A stretch of 64,000 nucleotides of DNA, taken from NCBI GenBank assembly GCA_029204225.1, contig CM055099.1:61659753-61723752 (forward strand), written 5' to 3'. The stretch comes from Diphasiastrum complanatum (lineage: Eukaryota > Streptophyta > Lycopodiopsida > Lycopodiales > Lycopodiaceae). Positions 34,001 to 43,875 of this stretch are shown one piece after another. Numbering within the stretch: the first letter of the stretch is position 1; each line of letters begins with the position of its first letter. Under the pieces are notes generated by a model. That model saw nothing but the letters and a program-made list of their open reading frames with translations, was not told the DNA's origin and ran no database searches. The translations under genes and the position numbers were made by a program.

Positions 34001-34861
34001 TTAAAGGAACGGGCAACCTTCTTTTGTTTCTTTGGACAAATGCCCCTTCTCCATATAGGAGAAACACAACTTGTCACTCTTGACCTTATCAAAGTCTGCC
34101 CTCTCCAATTGAGGATGTTTCTTCTTCTTTCTCGATGGTGAAGCAATGTCAAAAACCTTCTCCTTGCCCTTCTTGAAGGAGGCACCCGAAGATGGTTTAT
34201 CTTTGGGTTCGGATTCTTGGCCTTGTCGCTCTTTACAGGTCATAGGGTGCGTATCGTCAAAGATTCTTGCGTAGCACATTGCATCTTCCAAGGTTTGTGG
34301 TTGATTGTGACGGACTTCCAATTGATAGTCTTTGGGCAAGTCCAAAATAAAATGCAACTTTAGAAGGATCGGGTCCATCCTACTGGCAAACCACGAAACC
34401 ACTTTATGAAAATCTTGTAAGTAAGCATCAAACGGTTTCGTGCCCGTTTGCACAGTGGCAAATCGATGATAATACTCAAAATCGGTCAAGATTGGCATAA
34501 GCGCGGCCTTAAAGGCAATTTGAAAGTCTTCCCAAGTTGTAGGAACATTTTTTTGTGTTCGTTCTTTTGACTTCTTCATGCAAAGAGGCATGACTTTGGA
34601 GGGCTTCTGAAACGAACTACATGCCAAAATCACATCTTGGTGCCTGTCTTTTTTCTGTTCTGTGAAAAAACTCGGGGTAAACATCGGGTTGAGGAGGGCT
34701 TGTCGAGATTGCGCCATGGCCTTCATCTCTGCCTCCACCCGTTCATGTTTAGATTGCATGTCTTTAATTTGTTGCTGCAACAAATTGATAGCCTGCACCA
34801 TTTCCTCCATATCGGTTGCTGCTGGGCCTAAAGCTTGGGTTTCTTCCCTTTGAGTGTCCAT
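34001..34861 (-). pseudogene. Chromovirus III gag
   Basis: The start chosen is MDTQREETQALG at 34861; the frame is open further upstream but without gag-like text. A coiled-coil-like N-terminus (MVQAINLLQQQIKDMQSKHERVEAEM) precedes the Retrotrans_gag core (TWEDFQIAFKAALMPIL, FDAYLQDFHKVVSWF). A basic linker leads to a broken zinc knuckle CFSYMEKGHLSKE, in which the second and last Cys are lost. The gag reading frame itself is open for about 285 codons, which is notable for an element with such divergent LTRs. Confidence 0.82.
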
Positions 34862-35813
34862 GACGATGAGAGAGAAATGTGTTGCAAAATAGCAGAGGCA
34901 AAACGGCAATCGTAGGTTCAAAAATCGGCTCAAATAAGTGTATGTAGCAAAAGGGGCTCAGTAATACACAAGCATAAGGAGCTAACTTGCAAGAAGGGAA
35001 GTGGAATGAATGGGTCCCCAAGTCACCCCCTTCTCATGCAAAAGGGACAGGCGGGGCCTAAAAGGAGCCCACTTGTTCCATGTTGACTTATTGACCAAGG
35101 TGGATGTCAAAAGGGCTTCCACTTGGCCTAAGGAACCGAAACTATATATCATTTCCATTAAGCCCCATTCCCTCTCCACTCCTTCCCTCCTGCGTACCTC
35201 TCCTCTCTCCAAGATACGTGCACTCTCTTGGAATTTGCAGGTACGTAGAAGAAAGAAAGATGGAGAGGAGATGGTACAACCTATGATTGACAGTGTACCA
35301 AAAAAGGAACCATGGCCTAAAGTTCTTTTTACTTGGTTTCCACTTTCTTTTAAACCTAGATTTTTTAAGCTTAGCTTTTAGCACAAAACATTTATTTTAA
35401 ACCAAAGCTTTACAAGCTTAGTTTGCAAAAGAAACCTTAGAGGTTTAGAGAGGCACACCCTTCCTCACCCATCACATCATGGTAGATGGTAGTAACACAA
35501 GTGGTGGCGGAGGTACACGTACCCCTCCCCTCGCTTCACATGGCCACCGCTGCCGCAAACCTCCCAGTCACAACATGAATGGGGGGAAGTAAGATCCCTG
35601 CCCCTCTTCAGACACGGTACGGCCCTGACAATGGCCCCCGAGGGGCTATGTAGGCAGCAGGCCCGCGCAGGCCCCGAGGCACAAGCTGGCCCGCCCAGTA
35701 GTTTAATTTTAATTTTTAATTTTTTGGAAGTTCATCTTCTCAAGTAAAGAAATGGGTGAAGTTGCAAAAGAGGGGGGGGGGAATAAAAACCTTAACTCTA
35801 AGTTAAACTTAAG

Positions 35814-36201
35814 CATAGTTCCAATGAACCATGGACGGTTCACCACGGTTCTTGGAACCGTATAGTGACCGTAGGGTTCACAAAGTTTGGTTCCAAGAAC
35901 CGTGGTTTATTTATTTTTTTACTTCCATGAGTGCCAAAAACAGTGAAATGAGGGCCAAAAATAGTGAGTGCCAAAAAACAGTGAGTGCCATGAGTGCCAT
36001 GAGTGCCGAAAACAGTGAAATAAGGGCCAAAAATAGCGAGTGCCAAAGAATAGAGTGCCAAAAACATTGAGTGCCATGAGTGCCAAAAATCCGTGGGAGG
36101 GGTTTTGGGGGGAAAGGGTAAAAAACCATGGTTCATGAACCGTGGTACGCTTCACCCCATGGTTCCCAAGACCCACAATTCTGAGAACCGTGGGTTCTAT
36201 G
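35814..36201. mobile_element. CATAG-type hAT-like MITE, 388 bp
   Basis: Ends CATAGTTCC...TTCTATG, flanked by the perfect 8-bp duplication AACTTAAG (35806-35813 and 36202-36209). Sub-terminal words of the type GAACCGTGG occur repeatedly in both orientations (for example about 35850, 35898, 36138 and 36186). The middle is a minisatellite. There is no coding capacity. Its terminal CATAGTT is the same as in the 1.88-kb element at 23661. Confidence 0.88.
35926..36090 (+). repeat. GAGTGCCA minisatellite inside the MITE
   Basis: Irregular repeats of GAGTGCCA(AAAACAGT) and GAGGGCCAAAAATA, at least ten units. They generate low-complexity ORFs on both strands that are not genes. Confidence 0.9.
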
Positions 36202-36506
36202 AACTTAAGTTACCCTTTCTTTAAACCATTGTTTTAAAGAAATTAAGTAAACTTCATTCTTTCCTAGGAAACCAAATAAAACTTAAGCTTCCTAAGGTTA
36301 AAGGTTTAAAATGAAAAAACCATAGCCAGCATAACAAACCCAATGTTTGCTATCATATAATAATTTTTTTCCAGCAAACCATACTCAGCCTTTTTCAGGG
36401 ATTAACCTAGAAATAAAGGCTAAAGGTAAGCCAAATTCCCTAGAGGAGTAAATCAACCAAAAGAGCATGAAAAGGGAACATATGCACCTATACAAAGGAA
36501 TCGATT

Positions 36507-36518
36507 GCTCTGATACCA
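36507..36518 (-). other. Primer binding site of chromovirus III
   Basis: TGGTATCAGAGC on the minus strand, next to the 5' LTR end. Initiator-Met tRNA type. Confidence 0.9.
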
Positions 36519-36900
36519 ACTACTACAACTCCCAAGATGTCCGATAGCTTTTAAGGTTGATGCCACCCTATACAAGTGAGGCAACGATAACTGGCGTCCC
36601 ATACCACCAGCCATCATCCTCAAGTCTCCCCAGCATACACTCTTGGACTGGAGATACATCATGACTATTGCACGTGCTCTCCCTCCACCAATTCCCGGGA
36701 AGACTGAGTGAATGGAAAAAGGGATACTCCACCATCTCTATATAGGCATACTACAAGTGGGTCCATCAAGCATGGTCCCGCCGGCGACACGTGACCACCT
36801 AGGATGGTGACGCGTGGCACCCAAACATGTCGATAACGCTAGATGGATCTTGCACCTCATGAGGCCGTCACTTAAGGGTGTATCGTTATGGTACATAACA
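36519..36900 (-). repeat. 5' LTR of chromovirus III
   Basis: About 382 bp; begins TGTTATGTACC on the minus strand. It lacks roughly 75 bases present in the 3' LTR. Its inner end (GTTGTAGTAGT) is altered relative to the 3' copy (GTTGTAACA). Confidence 0.85.
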
Positions 36901-36905
36901 TATCT

Positions 36906-38265
36906 ACTCAAGCCTTACTAAAGACATTTGGTCTACCAAAGATCGTTGATGTTTCAAGAGGGTGAGCTTGTGTTATGGGTTAACAACAAAGAAATAAAAT
37001 TCCTTGAATTGGAGTGTATAGAGCAAAGGACGTTTTGGTGTCAATATGTGCTATATTTGGGGATTGGCAAAAATACAATTTTTTGAAGCTTTGATCTATT
37101 ACATCATGGTCATTGATGCTTACTCAAGAAAACATAGTTTCCCACCTTTTTAGGATGGCTCTTTCTAGAAGTGGAAGAATCAGCTTTTCAAGCAGTTCAG
37201 TATTGGTCCCGCCTAGAAAAAAACTTTGAAGAATTTGTTTAGGGTTTCAAAAGATTATAATTTTTATTAGTTACCAGAAAATCAATTGTAGTAAGATTGG
37301 GTGCACTATATATCACAGTCACTCTCGAATTTACAGTCAAATTTAGTCATTTAGAATGAGATAAAATATGATATTGATGATACTAGTGTTGATTTTATAT
37401 GAACCGAGGTTCAGATAACAGGCAGAACCAACCCTGAAACTGTTTTGAACAAGAAAAAGAACTAGAACGAGAAAGAAACAAAAGCCAATAGCTCCTCTGG
37501 AGCAGGGGATCTGTAAACATTTGCACTTGGTGTTGAAGTGGATCGAATTGGATGAACCCTTTCAAATTGGAATTGTGGTTCAAATCTCAATGAATTGGAG
37601 AATAATGGTTCTACTTTGTGAAGCACAAGCCTCAAGCCATTCAATCTTTTGGGGAGTTTGGTTAAGAATTGAATGGAAAGGAAAATGAAAGTGCTAAGGA
37701 ATGATAGAGGAGAGTATAATTTTCAGGAGTTCGATGCGTTATGCAAAAGGGCCATTGAAACCACTTGAAGTTGAAGATTTTCAAGCTCATAGTTGGTGTT
37801 GTGTGAAGATTGACTTATCGTGTGAAGCTTGCTGGAAGGAGACGTGCACTATGACCCACATGAATGCTTGTAGCTTTACATGAATTCTTCAGCAAAGTCC
37901 ACGAGGTAGTTCAATAAAGCAACATGGATGAAGATTGTAGCCTCTAGGAATGCATGAAAATTTCTTGAAGGAGGCAACGTAGAAGGAATGCATGAAGGGC
38001 AAGAATCTTTTGGTGCATAAGACCCTTCAATGTGATGCATCTCTTGTGTGTAGAGGGTTTGTGTTACACTCCAGTAATTTTAATCTTCTCTACTCCTCCC
38101 AAAGCTCTAGAATTCTAGTTTTGTTTCTAATGATTGATGTTGTGTTTCAGATATTCGACTAACTTAAGATTTTCAACTTGAGTTTTGACATACTAGTTGA
38201 AGTGGATAATTTCACTTGACACAACAGAGTTTAACAAGCATGGGCAATTTCTTAATTTGATGCAG
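36906..38265 (+). other. Intron, right part
   Basis: No gene recognised. It ends with the acceptor TTAATTTGATGCAG. A weak minus-strand trace near 37395-37583 is discussed among rejected items. Confidence 0.45.
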
Positions 38266-38439
38266 GTTATTTGTGCAGTGGGGAATGCCATATTTTTTGC
38301 ACTTCTTGTGATACGAAGTATTTGGTCCGTACTCACTTATATCCAGTCCCAAAACCGTCAGTTTGAAGTCAACAATACTGGAGCAGATGGTGGAGGAAAT
38401 CAACGCCCTGATTTTATGGTTCCAGGAGCTCCTGCATAG
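38266..38439 (+). CDS. Last exon of the host membrane-protein gene (unidentified)
   Basis: After the acceptor GATGCAG the frame reads VICAVGNAIFFALLVIRS, then IWSVLTYIQSQNRQFEVNN, and ends in a polar Gly/Asn-rich tail closing with DFMVPGAPA and TAG. The first part is a clear transmembrane helix, which would follow directly on the hydrophobic exon at 28481 in phase 0. The short soluble tail and downstream AT-rich sequence look like a normal 3' gene end. The frame extends upstream to 38197 only by chance. I cannot name the protein. Transcript data would settle whether the 9.7-kb intron is real. Confidence 0.6.
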   Translation, partial: VICAVGNAIFFALLVIRSIWSVLTYIQSQNRQFEVNNTGADGGGNQRPDFMVPGAPA

Positions 38440-40254
38440 ACATCTTGTCGTGGCTCTGCCACCAAAAGCAGATACAGATTGAGATCAAACATTTAGTATG
38501 ATATGAAATCCTTGATGTTCTGAAAAGGTGTGTTTCCATCACAGAAAATTTCAAACTCTTGAGCTTTCATACAGAGACTGCAAGTATTTGTTCATGAAGT
38601 TGAAATGGACGATTTTTGTTATTTGCAGGAACATCACACTTACTAAAAATAAAGTCAGGATACTAAAACAAGATGAGAAGGCAGCTGTTTTTTGTGATTC
38701 CTTCTAAGAGATATAGAAAGAATAGTGAAGAACCTAGCTGTAAATAAATTTTTTTTGCAACACTCATGGGCTTATGAGGTAGAAATAGTAATTATGGTCA
38801 TCTTTGTATTTGACATGAGCGGGGAGCTTTTACCTCTATTATAGAGCGACGAGCAGGCAAATGAAAAGCTGATACAGATTTCTCATTATCATCCTTTTGT
38901 AGTACCAAGTGCTCGTATGTATGAATGGGCAATATTGTGGAAATTTGTGAACTGCAGGTCAGACAACCAACGTGCAGCTTGCTATATCTAAAACAAAGTT
39001 CTTCAATCTTTGTATTACGTGGTGATTGATGTATAAATAAACTTTCGTGTGAACTTCCTTACAGGTTCAAAAGCTTTTTGGATGGTCTTATAGATCAGAT
39101 AGCATGCTTATTTTTTAGCCATTGCCATCTTCCACAAGCATTGTTGTTTTGTACATTTTTGCTTTCTTATCGAATGACGGCTTTGAAAATGGGAATGGCT
39201 AATCATGTTTCTTTTACTTTTATTGCACAGTAAGCTGAGTATTTAAATTTCACACGATCTTATAATTATAAACTCGCGGCATTGCACAGTAAGCTGAGTA
39301 TTTAAATTTCACACAAGATCTTTCAATTATAAACTCGCGGTAATTTGAATCTTAGTGCCATTACCTTGTAACTTTTATTATTTGCTCATCTGTGGTATAA
39401 CAACAGAGTGCATGACAAAAAGTGTCATCTTTGTTGCACAAATAGACTTACATTAACCAACTCAACATGTTGAGCAACTTCCTGGTTTGGAAATGTGCCG
39501 TTTCTATGAATGGTTTGATTGAAAAAGGCTAATGATCGTGTACATAAAAAACAAAAAATGAAATTAGTTCAGACACGGCCCATAAGAACTAGAGTATGTG
39601 GAATATATAGTATTTATGTTTTCAAATTGAGAATCCTATGGACAAGACACGAAACGACTCTACTGAAGATGATGGTTTTACCTATAGTAATGACTATTTT
39701 TGATTGAGGGCAGTATGTCTTTTATGACCTTGTGAATGATGCACTCATGAATTACAACTACTATTACTCTTGATTGCATGATGTGCCTTTTGTTGAATGT
39801 CGATGTCAATTGCTTCCAATTTAATTGAACGATTGGCCCTCTTCAAATAGAGGGGGATCAAAACTCTCTAGGCAGGTGAAACAGATCATTGGGGCTACAA
39901 ATCAACACCATTTCAAAGTGGAAAAATGCTTGGGCCGATCATTGAAACACAGTCTCCATCCAATCAGGGCACCTTGGGAATTGGGCCTCAAATTTAGGCA
40001 CCATATGCACATCAAGCATGAGAGATACTGGAAAAAGAGCCTTTCATTGACGGGAGAAAAAAGTGAGAGAAAATATAACCTATTGTTAGGCATGGACATG
40101 TTAGGCTAATATAGGCACTTGTATAAAAAGCATGATCATTATCCCATTGAAAATTGTAAAAGAAGGGTAAATAGGGAGAGTAAATATGGAATGGTGAGTA
40201 CATTGACCACTCCTTGAAATACTAGTATGATTGATGAGTGTCCTATTGTTTTCA
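38440..40254 (+). other. Probable 3' UTR, then intergenic sequence
   Basis: No further coding sequence recognised. The frame at 39825-40109 has no identifiable domain. A 59-bp duplication is listed separately. Confidence 0.4.
39222..39340 (+). repeat. 59-bp tandem duplication
   Basis: Units 39222-39280 and 39281-39340 begin ATTGCACAGTAAGCTGAG and end ATAAACTCGCGG, with a few differences. Confidence 0.88.
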
Positions 40255-41500
40255 TGATAGAAACTTCTCGAACATATTAGGGCATATCAAGGCCATTAGG
40301 AGTTTAAGGTAATGCCTTTCAAGCTTACCAACGCTTTGGCAACACTACAGTGTATTAGACAATATCTTTGTAAATTTGTCATCATCTCTTTTGGTGACAT
40401 ATTGGTCTATAGCGAGACTAAACAACAACATTAGAAACATGTTTATATTGCTGCAAAATCATAAGCCTTGTGCTAAAAAGTCCAATTGCAAGTTCTTTAC
40501 TAAAGAAATAAGTTATTTAGATCAGCTAATCTCAAAAAATGGTATTAGAATGAATCCAACTAAAGTAGTCATTTTGAATTGGCCCAATTTTTCCAATCTT
40601 ACCAATCTCCAAGTTTTCTTGGACTTATTTGGATATTATAGGAGGTTCATCAAGATATGAACACCACCTGCGATACCCGTGACTAATCTCTTGAAGGGTA
40701 AGAGAAAAGATTTCAGTTGGCAACAATCGCAACATGAGAGTTTTGACACACTAAGCGAATTCTCACTATAGCACCAATACTAAAAGTCATGGATCCAAAT
40801 TAGCCATTTGTGGTTGAAATAAATACAAGCGACTTTGCAATAGGAGCAATTTTAATTCAGAATGGGAATCTAGTTGCCTTCAAAAGTAAAAAGTTAAAAC
40901 TCGCTCATGTAAAGTATAGTAGTACCTATGAGAAAAAGCTCTTCTACATTCAATCCATGCCTTTAAAGTCTGGTGCCATTATTTGTATGGTTCATGGTTT
41001 GAAATTTTAAGTGACCATGAAGGTATTCATTATCTTTGTAATCAACTTGACTGTCGAGAAAGAAAAAACCCAATGTTCGGATTCGATGTAAGAGTTTGAG
41101 ATGACAATTCACCAAAAGTCTAAGTTTAATGATGTAGCAAATGTACTTAATCGAAAACCCATAATTAATGAATTGAGTTTCACTTCGATTGACAATGCTT
41201 TTTTGGACTCCTTGAAAGGGAAATGTAAGGAAGACCCTTGTTTTTCTATTACTTTATATATAATCCAAAACATAAATTCAAATTAAATGGGTCATTAATA
41301 GTATCTAGGATTGAGGACACGAATTCCAATAATCTTTTAGACCATGATGAGGATGAGGAATCTATTGCAACAAACCATGTGGAGAAATTCAAGAGGGCTC
41401 AAATGGAAACATTACTCTATAGAGAATGAATATACACTATATAGATGTAGGATTTGTGTTCTGGAATTTGATGATGCAAGGCACCAAATTCTTTATAAGT
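40255..41500 (+). pseudogene. Old chromovirus relic: RT, RNase H, integrase start
   Basis: Consecutive, mutated motifs match the young chromovirus: EFKVMPFKLTNAL, KFVIISFGDILVYS (catalytic DD changed to GD), YLDQLISKNGIRMNP, FLDLFGYYRRFIK, then RNase H VVEINTSDFAIGAIL (catalytic Asp changed to Asn). Next come KSKFNDVANVLNRKPIINELSFT and the H2C2 approach ending HQILYK at 41500. Multiple stops and shifts. The relic is cut at 41500/41501 by the TRIM array; its continuation is found at about 52030. Confidence 0.85.
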
Positions 41501-41654
41501 TGTGAAAAGTTTTTGCACTTGGTGTGTGTGGTTCGGCTAGGGATTGAAACCTAGATCCTCCCCTATTCCGGTGGGGCGCTCTACCATTGAGCTACCCATC
41601 CATTTGTGTTCATAGAATGTTGTGCAAGGGCTATAGCCTTGACACTTTCTAACA
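41501..41654 (-). repeat. TRIM LTR copy A
   Basis: 154 bp, TG...CA on the minus strand. A-box TAGCTCAATGGTAGAGC is intact; the B-box carries one extra T. Confidence 0.85.
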
Positions 41655-41727
41655 CTCCCCCTCAAGGCATAGTCTTTTTTAGCTACCGCCTACCTAGACC
41701 ACATCCACAACCATAGCTCTAATATCA

Positions 41728-41860
41728 TGTGAAAAGTTTTTACATTTGGTGTGAACCTAGGACCTCCTCCATTTTGGTGGAGTGCTCTACCATTCAGCTA
41801 CCCGTCCCATTTGTGTTCCTAGAGAGTTGTGCAAGGATATAGCCTTGACACTTTCTAACA
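41728..41860 (-). repeat. TRIM LTR copy B
   Basis: 133 bp; the tRNA-like part is shortened and the B-box eroded. The preceding 73-bp internal domain (41655-41727) has a mutated PBS (TGATATTAGAGC). Confidence 0.85.
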
Positions 41861-41933
41861 CTCCCCCTCAAGGCATGGCCTTTCTTAGCTACCACCCGCC
41901 CAGACCACACCCCCAACCATGGATCTGATACCA

Positions 41934-42082
41934 TGTGAAAAGTTTTTACACTTGGTGTGTGTGGTTGGGCTAGGGATTGAACCACCTCCCCCATTCTGGT
42001 GGGGTGCTCTACCATTGAGATACCCGTCCATTTGTGTTCCTAGAGTGTTGTGCAAGGGCTATGGCAATGACACTTTGTAACA
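41934..42082 (-). repeat. TRIM LTR copy C
   Basis: 149 bp with the best B-box (GGTTCAATCCC). The adjoining internal domain 41861-41933 has the clearest PBS, TGGTATCAGATCC. Confidence 0.87.
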
Positions 42083-42120
42083 CTCCCTCTCAAGGCATAG
42101 CCCTTTTTAACTATCACCTG

Positions 42121-42564
42121 AGTTATGGACTCAGCTCATTACATTCGCCGCATCCATTTACATTTACAGTTACTTTACTTTATGCATAAGCAGGCCTTGG
42201 GCCCTTTTTTATTCATTAGTGACATTCAGGCTATATGGTTGGCCTTTGGCCTTATTATTCATTATTAGGCCATTTGGACATATTACTGGAGAGTGGGGGC
42301 CTTATTGGAGGGCGCACTATTATCCCTCCCAGTTGGGCCCTAGCCACTGGAAGCTTCCTTTTAGGGCTTCCTCTTGGCTATAAGTAGGGAAACTGGGTCC
42401 CATTCAGCTGATGATATTGATCTCTCTCTTTAGCCTCCTTAATCTCTCTCTTTCCTGCTTTCTAGGGTTAAGTCTTGCTTATGTGCTGCTTTCATAGCTT
42501 AAGTCTTGCTTATGTGATGCTTTCATAGCTTAGCTCTAGATCAGCTGTGGCTCTATTCGTAACT
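42121..42564 (+). repeat. 5' LTR of gypsy II
   Basis: 444 bp, AGTTATGGAC...CGTAACT, followed at once by TGGTATCAGAGC (42565-42576). Confidence 0.92.
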
Positions 42565-42877
42565 TGGTATCAGAGCACTTTTCTGAGCACAATCTGGAAT
42601 TTTTTCTTTGCTGCCTTGCCTTGCTCCTCCATCGCTGTTCCTACAACTCCATTTTCGCTTTCACAGCCCTGTTCCATCGTTGCTCCTTCCACTCCTTCCT
42701 GCCCAGCGCTCCCCCTGTTTTGTCCCCTCTTTTCCTTGCTGCCCAGCGCTCCTCCTCTTCCTTTCCATCGCTGTCCCTGCCTTCCGACCTGTCACTTTCG
42801 TCTGATATTTTTTCAGTTTGCAGCCATCTTCCACAGTTAGTTCCCTGACTGTCCAGCGCCCATCCTCATCCAAAAAC

Positions 42878-43527
42878 TGTGAAAGATTCAACTAGTTTCA
42901 TCACATTTTGCAATATTTCCATATTTGGCATATTGAGGCCAAAACTTGTTTTAGACTTAGAGGTTGACTTTTCAAAGTTCATTAGTCTAAATTTCATTTG
43001 AATAAACACTTTTTGAAAGTGTGGGAAAGATAGAATGTGAGTTTGAGTAGATTCAATTTGAATAAGTTGGGTACATTGAATCTAGACCCAAAATTGCTAG
43101 GGTTAGCATTTTGGTGGGAAAGCCAAGTGGCCAAATAGGGTTTGGACCTGCTATTAAAGGATGTAACTCGTGGAGAGAGTCATCTTCTCTCTTCTCTATC
43201 TCATTTCATGCTTATACATGGTTCTCTTGGGTTCTACTATCCATTGGTGCACTATCTTGGTGATTACTTGCAATTCTATGTGTTGAATGATCTATATTTG
43301 CTATTTTTGGATCCACACGTGTGAAATACAGTAGCTTGCTGGTTTTGTACGGACAGCAACAGTACATAATCATTTCATTCAAGTTTGATCAAGTTCTATT
43401 AGTGTTTGCATCTCAAATTGTGTGTAGATGCTGATTTTTCTACATTGGTGAGATTGGTAGTGTATTTTTCTTTCTAACCAAAGGTCATTCAAGTAGATTG
43501 GATCTTAAGGATCTGAAATCTTTCACA
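42878..43527 (+). mobile_element. Solo LTR related to the copia III LTR
   Basis: 650 bp beginning TGTGAAAGATTC and ending ATCTTTCACA, flanked by AAAAC/GAAAC (42873-42877, 43528-43532; one mismatch) and inserted in the gypsy II leader. It resembles the 647-bp LTRs at 55546 and 60455 along its length: the same TGTGAAA...TTTCACA ends, the CACACGTGTG palindrome at 43313-43322, and phrases such as TTGGGTTCT. The match is clearly diverged, so this is a related family or an old copy. No internal domain is present, as expected after LTR-LTR recombination. Confidence 0.8.
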
Positions 43528-43875
43528 GAAACTACCCAATTCCAACATCATTTGCTATTCCAAACAACCAAAATTCTTCAACTTGTACATCGCTGCCTCA
43601 GCTCCCAACTTGTCACTTTTGCCTAATTTTTTTTTCCATTTCCAGCCATCTTTTACAGCTTCTCAAAAGGCTGTCGCGCGCTCATTCTCCACCACATTTT
43701 CAGGAATTCTGACTCCAGTTAATCTTTCAAATTCACATTTTTTCCCTGGCTGTCCAGTGCATTTTTACAGCCCTTGTTTCCCACTTCTCCATTGTTCATT
43801 GCTGCCTTTTTTCAGTTGTGATAATATTGGTTGTAATAGGCTAATTTGGGGTGACGACAAGAGTTCGCTATCATT

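Larger units (their letters stand above)
34862..36506 (-). other. Chromovirus III leader, with a GC-rich block
   Basis: Leader between PBS and gag. It contains a GC-rich block at about 35500-35700 unlike its AT-rich surroundings and the MITE at 35814-36201. Short frames here (for example 35010-35381) have no domains. Confidence 0.5.
30319..36900 (-). mobile_element. Older Ty3/gypsy chromovirus III inside the host intron
   Basis: Minus-strand element with a 5' LTR (36900-36519), PBS, about 1.6 kb of leader, gag, protease, RT, RNase H, integrase, a chromodomain-like end, purine tract and 3' LTR (30773-30319). A 5-bp duplication TATCT flanks it (30314-30318 and 36901-36905). The LTRs are visibly diverged: the 3' copy has about 75 bases more, and many substitutions are present. 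It lies between the two host exons, antisense to the gene. A CATAG-type MITE sits in its leader. Confidence 0.9.

Noticed and set aside
35926-36090. CRISPR-like array
   Set aside because: Repeats are irregular and without uniform spacers, inside a MITE in a plant genome.
37395-37583. Minus-strand copia RNase H C-terminus
   Set aside because: GFIQFDPLQHQVQMFTDPLL only loosely resembles the ADIFTKAL region; there are no neighbouring motifs.
39825-40109. 94-codon ORF upstream of the old chromovirus relic
   Set aside because: No domain and no match to the expected protease or RT N-terminus of that relic.
41521-41610. tRNA gene on the minus strand
   Set aside because: A and B boxes are present, but the same block repeats in every TRIM LTR, the B-box is often broken and the acceptor stem is not convincing. 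It is treated as part of the TRIM.
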